Below, piece after piece: positions 54,639-64,000 of a stretch of 64,000 nucleotides of DNA. Source of the stretch: Tautonia sp040717455 (GTDB lineage Bacteria; Planctomycetota; Planctomycetia; Isosphaerales; Isosphaeraceae); assembly GCF_040717455.1 (NCBI RefSeq), contig NZ_JBFEFH010000004.1, positions 248,001 through 312,000 of the forward strand, in the 5' to 3' direction. The notes beneath the pieces were generated by a model. That model saw only the letters and a program-made list of their open reading frames with translations, was not told where the DNA came from and ran no database searches. The position numbers were made by a program, and so were the translations under genes. Each line of letters begins with the position of its first letter. Position 1 is the first letter of the stretch.

Positions 54639-56054
54639 GTGCTCTTGCCCTGGATGAAGCGGCGTTGGATGTTCTGGCTGTTGGTGACGACGGTCGGAGC
54701 GTTGGCTTGGGACGCGTCGGCCGCCCCCGCGGGCTCGACCTCCCGTCGCACGCCTCTGGTCGAAGCGATCGAACGGTCGCTCCCGGCGGTCGTCAACATC
54801 ACCAGCGAGAAGCGAGCGGCCTCGAATAGCCGATGGCCCTTCTCTCCCGAGGAAAACCGCCGGCCGCTGGTCAGCGGCATGGGGACCGGGGTCATCCTGG
54901 ACGAGCGCGGCTTCATCCTGACCAACCAGCACGTCGTGGACAAGGTCCAGGACATCCGCGTCTACCTCTCCGACGGCTCCTCGTATCCGGCCCGGGTCCT
55001 CCAGGAAGACCGGTCGATGGACCTGGCCCTCCTGAAGGTCGACGCCGGCCGGTCGCTGCCGGCGATCACCATCGGGACCTCGGCCGACCTGATGATCGGC
55101 GAGACGGTCATCACCATCGGCAACGCCTTCGGATACGAGAATACGACCTCGACCGGCATCATCAGCGCACTCGGCCGGAACGTCACCCTCGCCGACGACC
55201 AGATCTACCGCAACCTGATCCAGACCGACGCCGGGATCAACCCCGGGAACTCGGGGGGCCCGCTCATCAACATCGACGGCGAGCTGATCGGGATCAACGT
55301 CGCCACCCGGGCCGGCGCCCAGGGCATCGGCTTCGCCCTGCCGATCGACGACGTCAAGCCGGTCGCGGCCGAGATGCTCAGCACCCGGAGGATCGCCGGG
55401 TCGTGGCACGGCCTCGTCACCGCCGAGCGGATCGTCGACGGGGTCCGCCGGGTCGTCGTCTCGACGATCGAAGGCGGCAGCCCGGCCGAGGAAGCCGGCC
55501 TGAAGCCCGGCGATCGCCTCGTCCAGGTCAACAAGCTCGCCGTGACGAACCCGATCGACCTGGAACGGGCCCTGCTCGACGCGGGCCAGAACGCCCCCAC
55601 GGCCCTCGTCGTCGAGCGGGGAGGCAACCGCCAGGAGCTGGCGATGAAGCTCCGGCCGCTGGCCCAGGCGAGCCGTGAGCCGGCCGCCGCGCCCAGCGCC
55701 GAGGATCAGCTCTGGCGTCTGCTCGGCCTGAAGACCCAGCACGTCTCGGAAGAATACGTCGCGATCGCCTCGACGAAGCTCCGAGGCGGCCTCTACGTCC
55801 GAGAAATCCTCCCCGGCGGCCTGGCCGACCGCGCCGCGATCCGCCCGGGAGACATCCTGGTGGGCATGCACGTCGGCGACCGCCACCTCGAGACGATCCG
55901 GCCCGACAACATCCTCTACATTCTCCGGCAGGCCGAGTCCTCGGGATCGCAGGCCGTCCCGTACTACATCGTCCGCCAAAGCATCCTCCACCAGGGGACG
56001 CTCAGCCTGAGCGAGGTCTACCAGGCCCAGGCCGAGGGATCGACCCTGCGGTAA
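54639..56054 (+). CDS. HtrA/DegP-type serine protease with two PDZ domains
   Basis: A 471-aa envelope protease and quality-control factor. A signal anchor (residues about 5-28, RRWMFWLLVTTVGALAWDASA) precedes a trypsin-like domain with His98 in TNQHVVD, Asp128 in MDLALLK and Ser205 in GNSGGPL. The L1 and L2 loops around VTLADDQIY and NVATRAGAQGIGFALP are normal. Two PDZ domains follow: EGGSPAEEAGLKPGDRLVQV (about 290) and LPGGLADRAAIRPGDILVG (about 395). I chose GTG 54639 because GAGAGGA lies 8 bases upstream; ATG 54654 is the main alternative. A 19-bp terminator follows 31 bases after the stop. Confidence 0.93.
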   Translation: MLLPWMKRRWMFWLLVTTVGALAWDASAAPAGSTSRRTPLVEAIERSLPAVVNITSEKRAASNSRWPFSPEENRRPLVSGMGTGVILDERGFILTNQHVVDKVQDIRVYLSDGSSYPARVLQEDRSMDLALLKVDAGRSLPAITIGTSADLMIGETVITIGNAFGYENTTSTGIISALGRNVTLADDQIYRNLIQTDAGINPGNSGGPLINIDGELIGINVATRAGAQGIGFALPIDDVKPVAAEMLSTRRIAGSWHGLVTAERIVDGVRRVVVSTIEGGSPAEEAGLKPGDRLVQVNKLAVTNPIDLERALLDAGQNAPTALVVERGGNRQELAMKLRPLAQASREPAAAPSAEDQLWRLLGLKTQHVSEEYVAIASTKLRGGLYVREILPGGLADRAAIRPGDILVGMHVGDRHLETIRPDNILYILRQAESSGSQAVPYYIVRQSILHQGTLSLSEVYQAQAEGSTLR

Positions 56055-56085
56055 TTGCCGACCGCCGGTTTCGTCCGCTATCCGA

Positions 56086-56133
56086 AACGCCGAGCGGCGG
56101 GAGCCTGTCAAGCTCCCGCCGCTCGGCGTTTTG
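56086..56133 (+). terminator. 19-bp terminator hairpin after the HtrA-like gene
   Basis: Left arm 56086-56104 (AACGCCGAGCGGCGGGAGC) pairs perfectly with right arm 56112-56130, loop of 7 bases, then TTTTG counting the end of the arm. This is the longest perfect stem in the window. It stands 62 bases before the glycerate kinase start. Confidence 0.85.
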
Positions 56134-56194
56134 CTTGGAGCGGCGCCGCCGATCGGCTATGGTTGAACGCCTGATCGACCCCCGAGACGTTCCC

Positions 56195-57349
56195 ATGGAC
56201 ATCGTCATCGCCCCCGATAAGTTCAAAGGCAGCCTGACGGCCGTCGAGGCCTCCCGGGCCATCGCCCGCGGGGCGATCCGGGCGTGCCCTTCGGCCGCCC
56301 TCGACGAGATCCCGATGGCCGACGGCGGCGAGGGGACCGTCGAGGCCCTCGTCACCGCCACCCGAGGCACCTTCCGCACCGCTCCGGTCACCGGGCCGCT
56401 CGGGCAGGCCATCGAGGCCCGGTTCGGCCTCTCGGGGGACGGCCGCACCGCCTTCATCGAGATGGCCGCCGCGTCCGGCCTCGTCCTCGTCCCCGAAGCC
56501 GAGCGCGATCCGACCCGGTCGACGACCCGAGGCACCGGCGAACTGATCCGGGCCGCGCTCGACCTCCGTGTCGATCGTGTCGTCCTGGGGATCGGCGGCA
56601 GCGCGACCAACGACGGCGGCTCGGGCATGGCCCGGGCGATCGGCTTCCGTCTTCTCGACGCCGACGGCCGGGAACTCCCCCCCGGGGGCGGCCCGCTCGG
56701 TCGCCTGGATCGGATCGACGCATCCGACCGCGACCCCCGCCTCGATCGCGTCGAGCTGGCCGTGGCCTGCGACGTGACCAATCCCCTCTGCGGCCCCGAG
56801 GGCGCCTCGGCCGTCTACGGTCCCCAGAAAGGGGCCGACGCGGCGATGGTCCGGCAGCTCGACCGCAACCTCGCCCGCCTTGCCGAGGTCATCGCCCGCG
56901 ACCTCGGCCGATCGGTCGCCGACCTGCCCGGGGCCGGCGCCGCCGGCGGACTCGGCGCCGGCCTGGTCGCCTTCGCCGGGGGGACCCTGCAGCGAGGCGT
57001 CGATCTGATCGCCCAGACCGTCGGCCTCGCCGATCGCCTCAAGGGTGCCGACCTTTGCCTGACCGCCGAAGGCTCGCTCGACGCCCAGACGGCACACGGC
57101 AAGACGATTGCCGGCGTGGCCCGCTCCGCGGCCGAGTTCGGCTGTCCGGTCCTTGCCATCGCCGGCGGGATTCAGCCCGGGGCCGAGGTGCTCCTGAATC
57201 AAGGCGTCTCCGCCTACTTCAGTCTTTGCGACCGGCCGATGAGCCTCGCCGAAGCCCTCGAACAGGCCCCGTCGTTGCTCGAACGATCGGCCGAGCAGGC
57301 CGTCCGGGCATTCCTGGCCGGACGAAGCCGCCCTTTGAGAGGCTCCTGA
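56195..57349 (+). CDS. glycerate kinase (GlxK/GarK type)
   Basis: A 384-aa kinase that phosphorylates glycerate, linking glyoxylate or tartronate breakdown to glycolysis. The opening IVIAPDKFKGSLTAVEASRAIARG is the family signature. ADGGEGTVEAL, GIGGSATNDGGSGMA (nucleotide-binding loop), DVTNPLCGPEGASAVYGPQKGA and GAGAAGGLGAGLVAFAGG complete it. Length fits GlxK (381 aa). ATG 56195 leads into MDIVIAPDKFKG. It is the first gene of a likely operon: thiL starts 3 bases after its stop, and tsaE follows. No link between glycerate, thiamine and tRNA modification is known, so co-transcription may be only for expression. Confidence 0.93.
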   Translation: MDIVIAPDKFKGSLTAVEASRAIARGAIRACPSAALDEIPMADGGEGTVEALVTATRGTFRTAPVTGPLGQAIEARFGLSGDGRTAFIEMAAASGLVLVPEAERDPTRSTTRGTGELIRAALDLRVDRVVLGIGGSATNDGGSGMARAIGFRLLDADGRELPPGGGPLGRLDRIDASDRDPRLDRVELAVACDVTNPLCGPEGASAVYGPQKGADAAMVRQLDRNLARLAEVIARDLGRSVADLPGAGAAGGLGAGLVAFAGGTLQRGVDLIAQTVGLADRLKGADLCLTAEGSLDAQTAHGKTIAGVARSAAEFGCPVLAIAGGIQPGAEVLLNQGVSAYFSLCDRPMSLAEALEQAPSLLERSAEQAVRAFLAGRSRPLRGS

Positions 57350-57352
57350 GCC

Positions 57353-58303
57353 ATGCCCAACGCACCGATCGGCGAATTCGAGATCATTCGGCGGATCCAG
57401 GAACGTGCCTCAAGTCATCCGGGGGTCATCCTCGGCATCGGCGACGACGCCGCGATCCTCCGCCCGCCCGCAGACGACGCCCCCATCGTCGTCACCACCG
57501 ACATGCTGCTCGACGGCCGCCACTTCACGCTGTCCGAGCACGGCCCCGAGGCGGTCGGCTACAAGTGCCTGGCCGTCAATCTCTCGGACATCGCCGCGAT
57601 GGCCGCCCGGCCCGTCGCGGCCTTCGTCTCGGTGGCCCTCCCGCGCCAAGACGCCCCGTCGATTGCCGAAGGTCTGATGAGCGGGATGGCCCCCCTGGCC
57701 GATCGCTTCGGCGTCTGCCTCGCCGGGGGCGACACGAACGCCTGGGACGGCCCCCTGGTGGTCTGCGTCACCGTCACCGGAGAGGCGGTCCCGCCCGGCC
57801 CGATCCGACGGTCCGGGGCCAGGCCCGGCGACGCCGTCCTCGTCACCGGCCCCCTCGGCGGCAGCCTGCTCGGCCGCCACCTGCGCCCGGAGCCGAGAAT
57901 CACCGAGGCCCTCGAATTGATCAAACGCGCCCCCTTGCACGCCCTGATCGACCTCTCCGACGGCCTCGCCTCGGATCTCGTCCATATCCTCGATCGAAGC
58001 GGCGGCCTCGGCGCGACGATCGACGCCGACGCGGTCCCGATGCACCCCGACGCCCGGGCCCTCGCCCTCCGCTCCGGCCGTCCTCCCCTGGACCACGCCC
58101 TCGCCGACGGTGAGGATTTCGAGCTCTGCCTGGTCGTCGCCCCCGAGGTCGCGGAGGGCCTGCTCGCCTCCCCGCCTGCCGGGGTGTCGCTCTCCCGGGT
58201 CGGGACCATCGAATCCGAACCCGGCCTGAGGCTGCGACGCCCCGACTCCCGCATCGAGCCGATCCGGCTCAAGGGCTTCGATCACCTCGCCTCCGAGGAG
58301 TGA
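57353..58303 (+). CDS. thiL: thiamine-monophosphate kinase
   Basis: A 316-aa ATP-dependent kinase that makes thiamine diphosphate. Family motifs: GIGDDAAILR (Asp residues bind Mg and ATP), TTDMLLDGRHF, GYKCLAVNLSDIAAMAARP, CLAGGDTN and LIDLSDGLASDLVHILDRSG, then ADGEDFELC. They cover the AIRS-type N-domain and C-domain in order. Length is normal. ATG 57353 overlaps nothing but follows the glycerate kinase stop by 3 bases, so it is likely read by coupling. The tsaE start is 7 bases after its stop. Confidence 0.95.
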   Translation: MPNAPIGEFEIIRRIQERASSHPGVILGIGDDAAILRPPADDAPIVVTTDMLLDGRHFTLSEHGPEAVGYKCLAVNLSDIAAMAARPVAAFVSVALPRQDAPSIAEGLMSGMAPLADRFGVCLAGGDTNAWDGPLVVCVTVTGEAVPPGPIRRSGARPGDAVLVTGPLGGSLLGRHLRPEPRITEALELIKRAPLHALIDLSDGLASDLVHILDRSGGLGATIDADAVPMHPDARALALRSGRPPLDHALADGEDFELCLVVAPEVAEGLLASPPAGVSLSRVGTIESEPGLRLRRPDSRIEPIRLKGFDHLASEE

Positions 58304-58310
58304 ACCCCTC

Positions 58311-58817
58311 ATGCCGATGCACCGCGACGCGGATGCCCTGATCGTCGAACTCTCCTCGGAAGCCGAGACCGAGCACCTCGGCCGGGCCATCGCCGAGGTC
58401 GTCTCGCCCGGGACGGTCATCGGCCTGATCGGCCCCCTCGGCGCGGGCAAGACCCGGCTCAGCCGCGCGATCGCCGAAGGGCTGGGGGTCGACCCGGGGG
58501 CCATCGCCAGCCCGACCTTCGTCCTGATCCACGAATACGAAGGCCGCTTCCCCGTCTTCCACGCCGACAGTTACCGGCTCGACGACCCGGACGAGTTCGA
58601 CGCCCTGGGCCTCGTCGACGAATTCGGGGGGCCGGGGGTCTGCCTGATCGAGTGGGCCGACCGCGTCGCCGACCGGCTCCCCGAGGGCACCTGGTGGGTC
58701 GAGATCGAGCCGACCGGCGCGGCGTCCCGACGGCTACGGGTCCGCGCCCGGCCGATCATCCTCGACCAACTCGCCGACCGCCTCGGCCCCGGGAATCCAC
58801 CACTCCACGACTGTTGA
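58311..58817 (+). CDS. tsaE: tRNA threonylcarbamoyladenosine biosynthesis ATPase
   Basis: A 168-aa P-loop ATPase that works with TsaB and TsaD to place the threonylcarbamoyl group on A37 of tRNAs reading ANN codons. Walker A is IGPLGAGKTRLSRAIAEGLG (about 39-58), the SPTFVLIHEY segment is the family mark, VFHADSYRLDDPDEF is the Asp motif, and LIEWADRVADRLP closes the domain. Length is typical. Last gene of the glycerate kinase-thiL-tsaE row. A perfect 15-bp hairpin follows 91 bases later. Confidence 0.95.
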   Translation: MPMHRDADALIVELSSEAETEHLGRAIAEVVSPGTVIGLIGPLGAGKTRLSRAIAEGLGVDPGAIASPTFVLIHEYEGRFPVFHADSYRLDDPDEFDALGLVDEFGGPGVCLIEWADRVADRLPEGTWWVEIEPTGAASRRLRVRARPIILDQLADRLGPGNPPLHDC

Positions 58818-58908
58818 CCCGGTCCCGATCGCGACCTAGGTTTCTGCCGAGAACCCGAGTGCCCGGCGAGATCAGCAGGGAATCGGCCCGCGCTTCGGGC
58901 GTTTCGGG

Positions 58909-58944
58909 CCCGAGTCGTCCCCCCTTCGCGGGGGACGACTCGGG
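58909..58944. other. 15-bp perfect hairpin with CUUCGC loop before the PilZ gene
   Basis: CCCGAGTCGTCCCCC (58909-58923) pairs completely with GGGGGACGACTCGGG (58930-58944), with CTTCGC as the loop. It lies between tsaE and the PilZ gene, 52 bases before the latter. No T-run follows, so a classical terminator is unlikely. It could be a Rho-assisted end for tsaE or a leader stem for the PilZ-AAA+ pair. Confidence 0.55.
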
Positions 58945-58996
58945 GCGAGGGTCCGACGGGTGCGGACGCCCCTTCCATCCCCACCTGGGTCACTCC

Positions 58997-59458
58997 ATGT
59001 CCAAGCTGCGACACTTCGCGGATTTCGTGGTCGATCATCAACAGTTCGACAATCTGGCCGACCGTCGGCAGCGGGTGCGCCACGCCTCGAACGGGAACGA
59101 GTGCTGGATCGGCTGGTGGCAGGAAGGGACCTGGCGCCTCGTGAGCGCCGCCCTCCGCGACATCAGCCAGGGCGGGGCGGGGCTTCGCGTCCGGCTCTCG
59201 CCCCCGCCGCGGTCGGCCATCTGGTTCCGCCCGAAGGACGTCGGCCAGGACGCCTGGATCGAGGGGACGATCGTCCGGGTCTCCCGCCCCGGCCTGATCC
59301 GGTTCGTCATGGGATGCCCGACCGACATCGGGCTCTACTTCCGAGAAGAGTGTCCCTGGGAAACCCTCCGAGCCGCCCTGTTCGGCCTCGGCACACCCCG
59401 CAAGGAGGAGTCGGTCGTTGCTCCTCCCTCGCCTCGATTGGGAGGAACCCCCTCATGA
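58997..59458 (+). CDS. PilZ-like domain protein
   Basis: A 153-aa protein with features of the PilZ c-di-GMP-binding domain: the Arg-rich stretch DRRQRVRH (about 23-30) matching RxxxR, and DISQGGAGLRVR (about 55-66) matching the (D/N)xSxxG motif. A beta-strand-rich body follows (WFRPKDVGQDAWIEG, VSRPGLIRFVMGCPTDIGLYF), and the end is polar. So it may sense c-di-GMP, though PilZ-like folds can lose binding. The start ATG 58997 gives MSKLRHFADF. Its TGA (59456-59458) overlaps the ATG of the next gene (ATGA), so translation is coupled. Confidence 0.75.
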   Translation: MSKLRHFADFVVDHQQFDNLADRRQRVRHASNGNECWIGWWQEGTWRLVSAALRDISQGGAGLRVRLSPPPRSAIWFRPKDVGQDAWIEGTIVRVSRPGLIRFVMGCPTDIGLYFREECPWETLRAALFGLGTPRKEESVVAPPSPRLGGTPS

Positions 59459-60762
59459 GTGCCGGACCCAGTACCCTCCCGTCGTTCGAGTCCCCGGCCG
59501 GCGACCGATTCCGGCCGAAGGTCGTCACCGACTTCGCCTCGGCCGGGCTGAACCCCGCGATGGTCGAGTCGCTCGTCCTGAAGTTCCTGCTGGGGGTCGG
59601 CGTGTCGTCGGGGCGTCGGATCGCCGACGAGCTGGGCCTGCCCTTCGGGCCCTTCCCCGAGTTCCTCCGCGGCCTGAAGGCCAACCAGATCGTCACCTAC
59701 ACCGACACCGCCGCCGCCAACGACTACTACTTCTCGCTCACCGACGCCGGCCGATCCCGGGCCCGGGGCTACATGGAAGAGTGTGCCTATGTCGGCACCG
59801 CGCCGGTCCCGTTCGCCGATTACCTCGAATCGGTCGCGGCCCAGACCATCGCCACCGAACACCCGAAGGAGGCCGACCTCCGCCGCGCCTTCTCCGACCT
59901 CCTGATCTCCGAGTCGATGTTCAAGGTCCTCGGCCCCGCGATCAACTCGGGCAAGGGGATGTTCCTCTACGGATACCCCGGCAACGGCAAGACGAGCATC
60001 GCCGAGCGGATCACCCGGTGCTTCGGCACGACCGTCTGGATCCCCCGGACGATCCTCGTCGAGGGCCAGATCCTGAAGCTCTTCGACCCGACCAATCACG
60101 AGCCGCTCGAAGCCCGGCGCGGCGGCATCCTCCGCCAGGACGACCAGGATGACCGCTGGGTCGAGATCCGCCGCCCCACCATCGTCGCCGGCGGCGAGCT
60201 GACGATGGAGGCCCTCGAAATCTACTACGACAAGGACAACAAGATCTGCGAGGCCCCCTTGCAGATGAAGGCCAACAACGGCACCTTCCTCATCGACGAC
60301 TTCGGCCGCCAGCGCATGGCACCCATCGAGCTGCTCAACCGCTGGATCGTCCCCCTCGAGAAGCGCTACGACTTCCTGCGCCTGCCCAACGGCAAGCAGA
60401 TCCAGGTGCCGTTCGACGAGCTGATCCTGTTCTCGACGAACCTCGAACCGAAGGATCTCGTCGACGAGGCCTTCCTCCGCCGCATCCCCTACAAGATCAA
60501 CGCCGCCGACCCGACCGAGGACATGTTCCGCAAGATGATCGCCATCTTCGCCCCGAAGCTCGGCTTCGAGACGATTAACGAGGAGGCCGTCGACTACCTC
60601 ATCGCCCAGCACTACACGCGGGTCAATCGCCCCTTCCGCTGCTGCCAGCCCCGCGACCTCTTGCTCCAGATCCGCAACTACTGCATCTACAACGAGCTTC
60701 CCCTGGAACTCAAGCCCGAGTACTTCGACTTCGCCGCCGGCAACTACTTCACCGTGCTTTGA
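59455..60762 (+). CDS. AAA+ ATPase coupled to PilZ gene
   Basis: A 435-aa protein. Residues about 30-115 form a winged-helix-like region (LVLKFLLGVGVSSGRRIADEL). The AAA+ module has Walker A GYPGNGKTS at about 173-181, Walker B FLIDDFGRQ near 280, and an arginine-bearing segment AFLRRIPYKINAADPT near 342, with a lid domain after it (HYTRVNRPFRCCQPRDLLLQIRN). No named family known to me fits. It resembles AAA+ proteins of the MoxR and helicase-like clades only in the core. The start ATG 59455 is preceded by GGAGGAA and overlaps the PilZ stop. Work with the PilZ partner, perhaps in remodelling, is inference. Confidence 0.8.
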   Translation: MSAGPSTLPSFESPAGDRFRPKVVTDFASAGLNPAMVESLVLKFLLGVGVSSGRRIADELGLPFGPFPEFLRGLKANQIVTYTDTAAANDYYFSLTDAGRSRARGYMEECAYVGTAPVPFADYLESVAAQTIATEHPKEADLRRAFSDLLISESMFKVLGPAINSGKGMFLYGYPGNGKTSIAERITRCFGTTVWIPRTILVEGQILKLFDPTNHEPLEARRGGILRQDDQDDRWVEIRRPTIVAGGELTMEALEIYYDKDNKICEAPLQMKANNGTFLIDDFGRQRMAPIELLNRWIVPLEKRYDFLRLPNGKQIQVPFDELILFSTNLEPKDLVDEAFLRRIPYKINAADPTEDMFRKMIAIFAPKLGFETINEEAVDYLIAQHYTRVNRPFRCCQPRDLLLQIRNYCIYNELPLELKPEYFDFAAGNYFTVL

Positions 60763-60857
60763 CCCGCCTCCGTCGGCCCGCTCCAATTCGGCCCGGCGCG
60801 GGGTGCGATTCGCTATAATGCAACGCGAATCCGACCCCCGCGACCGAGGCCCCTTCC

Positions 60858-62156
60858 GTGAGCGATCCCGACTTCGATGTTGCCATCCTCGGCGCCGGCG
60901 CCGCCGGCCTCTTCGCCGGCTTCCGCGCCGCCGAGCGGGGCCGCCGCGTCGTGGTGCTCGAGAAGAACCGCCGCCCCGGCGTCAAGATCCTCATGTCCGG
61001 CGGCACCCGCTGCAACATCACCAACGCCCGGGGCCTGAAAGACCGCTCGGTCATCTCCGGACCGATCGACCCCGCCTTCAACCCGAAGGAGGCCCGCGGC
61101 GCCCGGAGCATCATGGACGCCTTCGGCCCCAACGGCCGCTTCCTCGCGCCCGCCCTGAAGGCGCTCAGCGTCGAGCAGACCGTCCGCCTGTTCGAAGGCG
61201 AAGGGGTCGCCACCAAGATCGAAGGCAACGGCAAGGTCTTCCCCGTCTCCGACAAGGCGATCGACGTGCTCGACGCCCTCGTCCGACGCCTCGCCCGCAG
61301 CGGGGCGGAGCTGCGCACCCAATGCCCCGTCCAGTCGGTCGAGGCCGAGGGAGACGCCTTCCTCGTCCACCTGCCCGACGGCCCCCTCCGCACCCGCCGC
61401 GTCATCCTCGCCGTCGGCGGCCAGTCGTATCCCGGTTGCGGCACCTCGGGAGACGGCTACGGGATTTCCCAGGCATTCGGGCATACGATTCGCCCGCCGA
61501 GACCGGCCCTGGTCCCGCTCCGCATCGATGCCGACTGGGTCCGCGACCTGAAGGGGATCACCGTCCCCGACGCCCTCGCACGGGTCCTCGACCCCGGCGG
61601 CCCGAAGCTGGCCGACCGTCGCGAGGCCGTCCTCTTCGCCCACTTCGGCCTGACCGGCCCGGCCATCCTCGACGTCAGCGGCCCGGTCGCCCGGTTCGAC
61701 GGGCCGGGCCCGCTGACGCTCGAACTCGACCTCCTCCCCGAGCTTCGCCTCGACGCCCTCGACGCCCAGCTCCAGGCGGGCGCCCGATCCGGCCGCCGAC
61801 TCGTCGCCAACCTGCTCCCGGACGAGCTTCCCCGCCGCCTGACGACCGCCCTCATGCGGGCCTGCGCCGTGCCCGACGACCGGATCGGCCCCGAACTCTC
61901 CCGGGACGAGCGCCGCCGCCTGCTCGCCGGGCTCAAGTCCCTCCGCCTGCCGATCGCCGGGACGCTCGGCTTCGCCAAGGCCGAGGTCACCAGCGGCGGG
62001 GTTTCGCTCGACGAGGTCGATCCCGCCACCCTCGAAAGCCGACTCCGGCCGGGTTTCCACCTCATCGGCGAGGTCCTCGACCTCGACGGCCGGATCGGCG
62101 GCTACAACTTCCAGGCCGCCTGGAGCAGCGGCTGGCTCGCGGGCGAGTCGGTCTGA
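60858..62156 (+). CDS. BaiN/YhiN-like flavoprotein (NAD(P)/FAD oxidoreductase)
   Basis: A 432-aa FAD enzyme of the HI0933/YhiN/BaiN family. The FAD loop ILGAGAAGLFAGFRAAERG opens the protein. VVVLEKNRRPGVKILMSGGTRCNITNA (the K..SGGGRCN motif in a slight variant), GVATKIEGNGKVFPVSDKAIDV, AVGGQSYPGCGTSGDGYGISQAFGHTI and FGLTGPAILDVSGPVAR are the family marks. DLDGRIGGYNFQAAWSSGWLAG ends it. The family is mostly uncharacterised; one member reduces bile-acid intermediates. The start is a GTG at 60858; there is no ATG close by. It converges on hslU with an 18-base gap. Confidence 0.92.
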   Translation: MSDPDFDVAILGAGAAGLFAGFRAAERGRRVVVLEKNRRPGVKILMSGGTRCNITNARGLKDRSVISGPIDPAFNPKEARGARSIMDAFGPNGRFLAPALKALSVEQTVRLFEGEGVATKIEGNGKVFPVSDKAIDVLDALVRRLARSGAELRTQCPVQSVEAEGDAFLVHLPDGPLRTRRVILAVGGQSYPGCGTSGDGYGISQAFGHTIRPPRPALVPLRIDADWVRDLKGITVPDALARVLDPGGPKLADRREAVLFAHFGLTGPAILDVSGPVARFDGPGPLTLELDLLPELRLDALDAQLQAGARSGRRLVANLLPDELPRRLTTALMRACAVPDDRIGPELSRDERRRLLAGLKSLRLPIAGTLGFAKAEVTSGGVSLDEVDPATLESRLRPGFHLIGEVLDLDGRIGGYNFQAAWSSGWLAGESV

Positions 62157-62174
62157 GGGCGTTCCATCTTCATC

Positions 62175-63545
<1,371 letters not shown>

Positions 63546-63606
63546 CGAGGGGACCTCCGATGATCCAGAGACAGGGAAGGGGTGCGTGCCGATTCCTCAC
63601 ACACGC

Positions 63607-64000
63607 TCAAGATCCCGGGAGTTCCTCGACCGTGAGGCTCTCGTTCGTGTAGATGTCGATCCCGGCGGCGATTTTGAGCGATTCCCGCACAATCTCCCCC
63701 GGCGAAAGATCGGTATGAGCCACCAACGCCCGGGCCGCGGCCAGGGCATACGCCCCCCCCGACCCGGCGCACAAGATCCCGTCGGTCGGCTGGATCACGT
63801 CCCCCGAGCCGCTCAACAGCAGGCTGTGCCGCTCGTCGGCCACGATCAAGAGGGCCTCCAGCCGCCGCAGGGCCCGGTCGGTCCGCCATTGCTTGGCCAG
63901 CTCGATCGCCGCGCGTGGCACGTTGTTGGGATAGTCCTTCAGCTTCGCCTCGAACCGTTCGAGCAGGGCGAAGCCGTCGGCCGCGCTGCCGGCGAAGCCG
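63607..64000 (-). CDS. hslV: HslV protease subunit, partial at window edge
   Basis: The C-terminal part (about 131 residues) of the HslV/ClpQ threonine peptidase; the start and catalytic Thr lie outside the window. Visible parts include GFAGSAADGFALLERFEAKL (the segment that follows the active-site strands), LLIVADERHSLLLSGSGDV, GILCAGSGGAYALAAARAL and the closing IDIYTNESLTVEELPGS. These match the family over the whole visible length. It is the first gene before hslU on the minus strand. Confidence 0.93.
   Translation of the reverse strand, partial: GFAGSAADGFALLERFEAKLKDYPNNVPRAAIELAKQWRTDRALRRLEALLIVADERHSLLLSGSGDVIQPTDGILCAGSGGAYALAAARALVAHTDLSPGEIVRESLKIAAGIDIYTNESLTVEELPGS

Overview
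The window is about 64 kb of very GC-rich bacterial chromosome with dense housekeeping and metabolic genes on both strands. The gene content points to a planctomycete, most likely Isosphaeraceae or a close relative. The evidence is a DUF1501 protein next to a PSCyt1/DUF1549/DUF1553 cytochrome protein (39138-43816), a DUF1559 prepilin-like protein (45037-46059), a large exported protease with an LE..xLL-type N-terminus (22492-26448), a DUF3467 protein, a very long SecA and a double-length UvrA. I see no phage, plasmid, CRISPR, rRNA or tRNA signal. The closest thing to a mobile element is one weak, unproven end-like sequence near base 470.

Layout. 1-5.7 kb: a small hypothetical protein, a membrane protein, a ruvX/SDR pair, an FG-GAP beta-propeller and a two-pass membrane protein. 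5.7-10.9 kb: a three-gene minus-strand ABC-2 operon (GldG-like protein, ATPase, internally duplicated permease). 11.3-15.9 kb: a Tat-exported TIM-barrel protein, mannose-1-phosphate guanylyltransferase, a UTP-sugar pyrophosphorylase and a PhnP-like hydrolase. 16.1-22.1 kb: secA with five Trp-centred repeats, Kdo transferase and a DUF3467 gene closed by a strong terminator. 22.5-27.7 kb: the exported S8 peptidase and a MoxR ATPase. 27.7-34.2 kb: tandem UvrA. 34.5-44.8 kb: a response-regulator diguanylate cyclase, SMP-30 and GNAT proteins, a CE15-like esterase, the DUF1501 and PSCyt1 pair, and DinB. 45-54.2 kb: DUF1559, a small membrane protein, endonuclease IV, polyphosphate kinase, SixA, an arginine dihydrolase/LOR-SDH pair, a 61-aa protein and NadA. 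54.6-64 kb: HtrA protease, glycerate kinase-thiL-tsaE, a PilZ/AAA+ pair, a BaiN-like flavoprotein and hslVU (hslV cut by the window end).

Functional themes are cell-envelope and export biology (SecA, WaaA, sugar-nucleotide enzymes, exported proteases), DNA repair (UvrA, RuvX, endonuclease IV), phosphate and nitrogen metabolism (PPK1, SixA, ArgZ-like plus LOR/SDH) and possible c-di-GMP signalling (GGDEF and PilZ proteins). The points most worth following are the tandem UvrA with its extra C-terminal domain, the five-fold repeat inserted in SecA together with a row of inverted repeats in front of secA, the split version of the cyanobacterial AgrE arginine-to-proline enzyme, the S8 peptidase with a changed oxyanion-hole residue, and the translationally coupled PilZ-AAA+ pair. 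All family assignments rest on motifs read by eye; no database search was possible.
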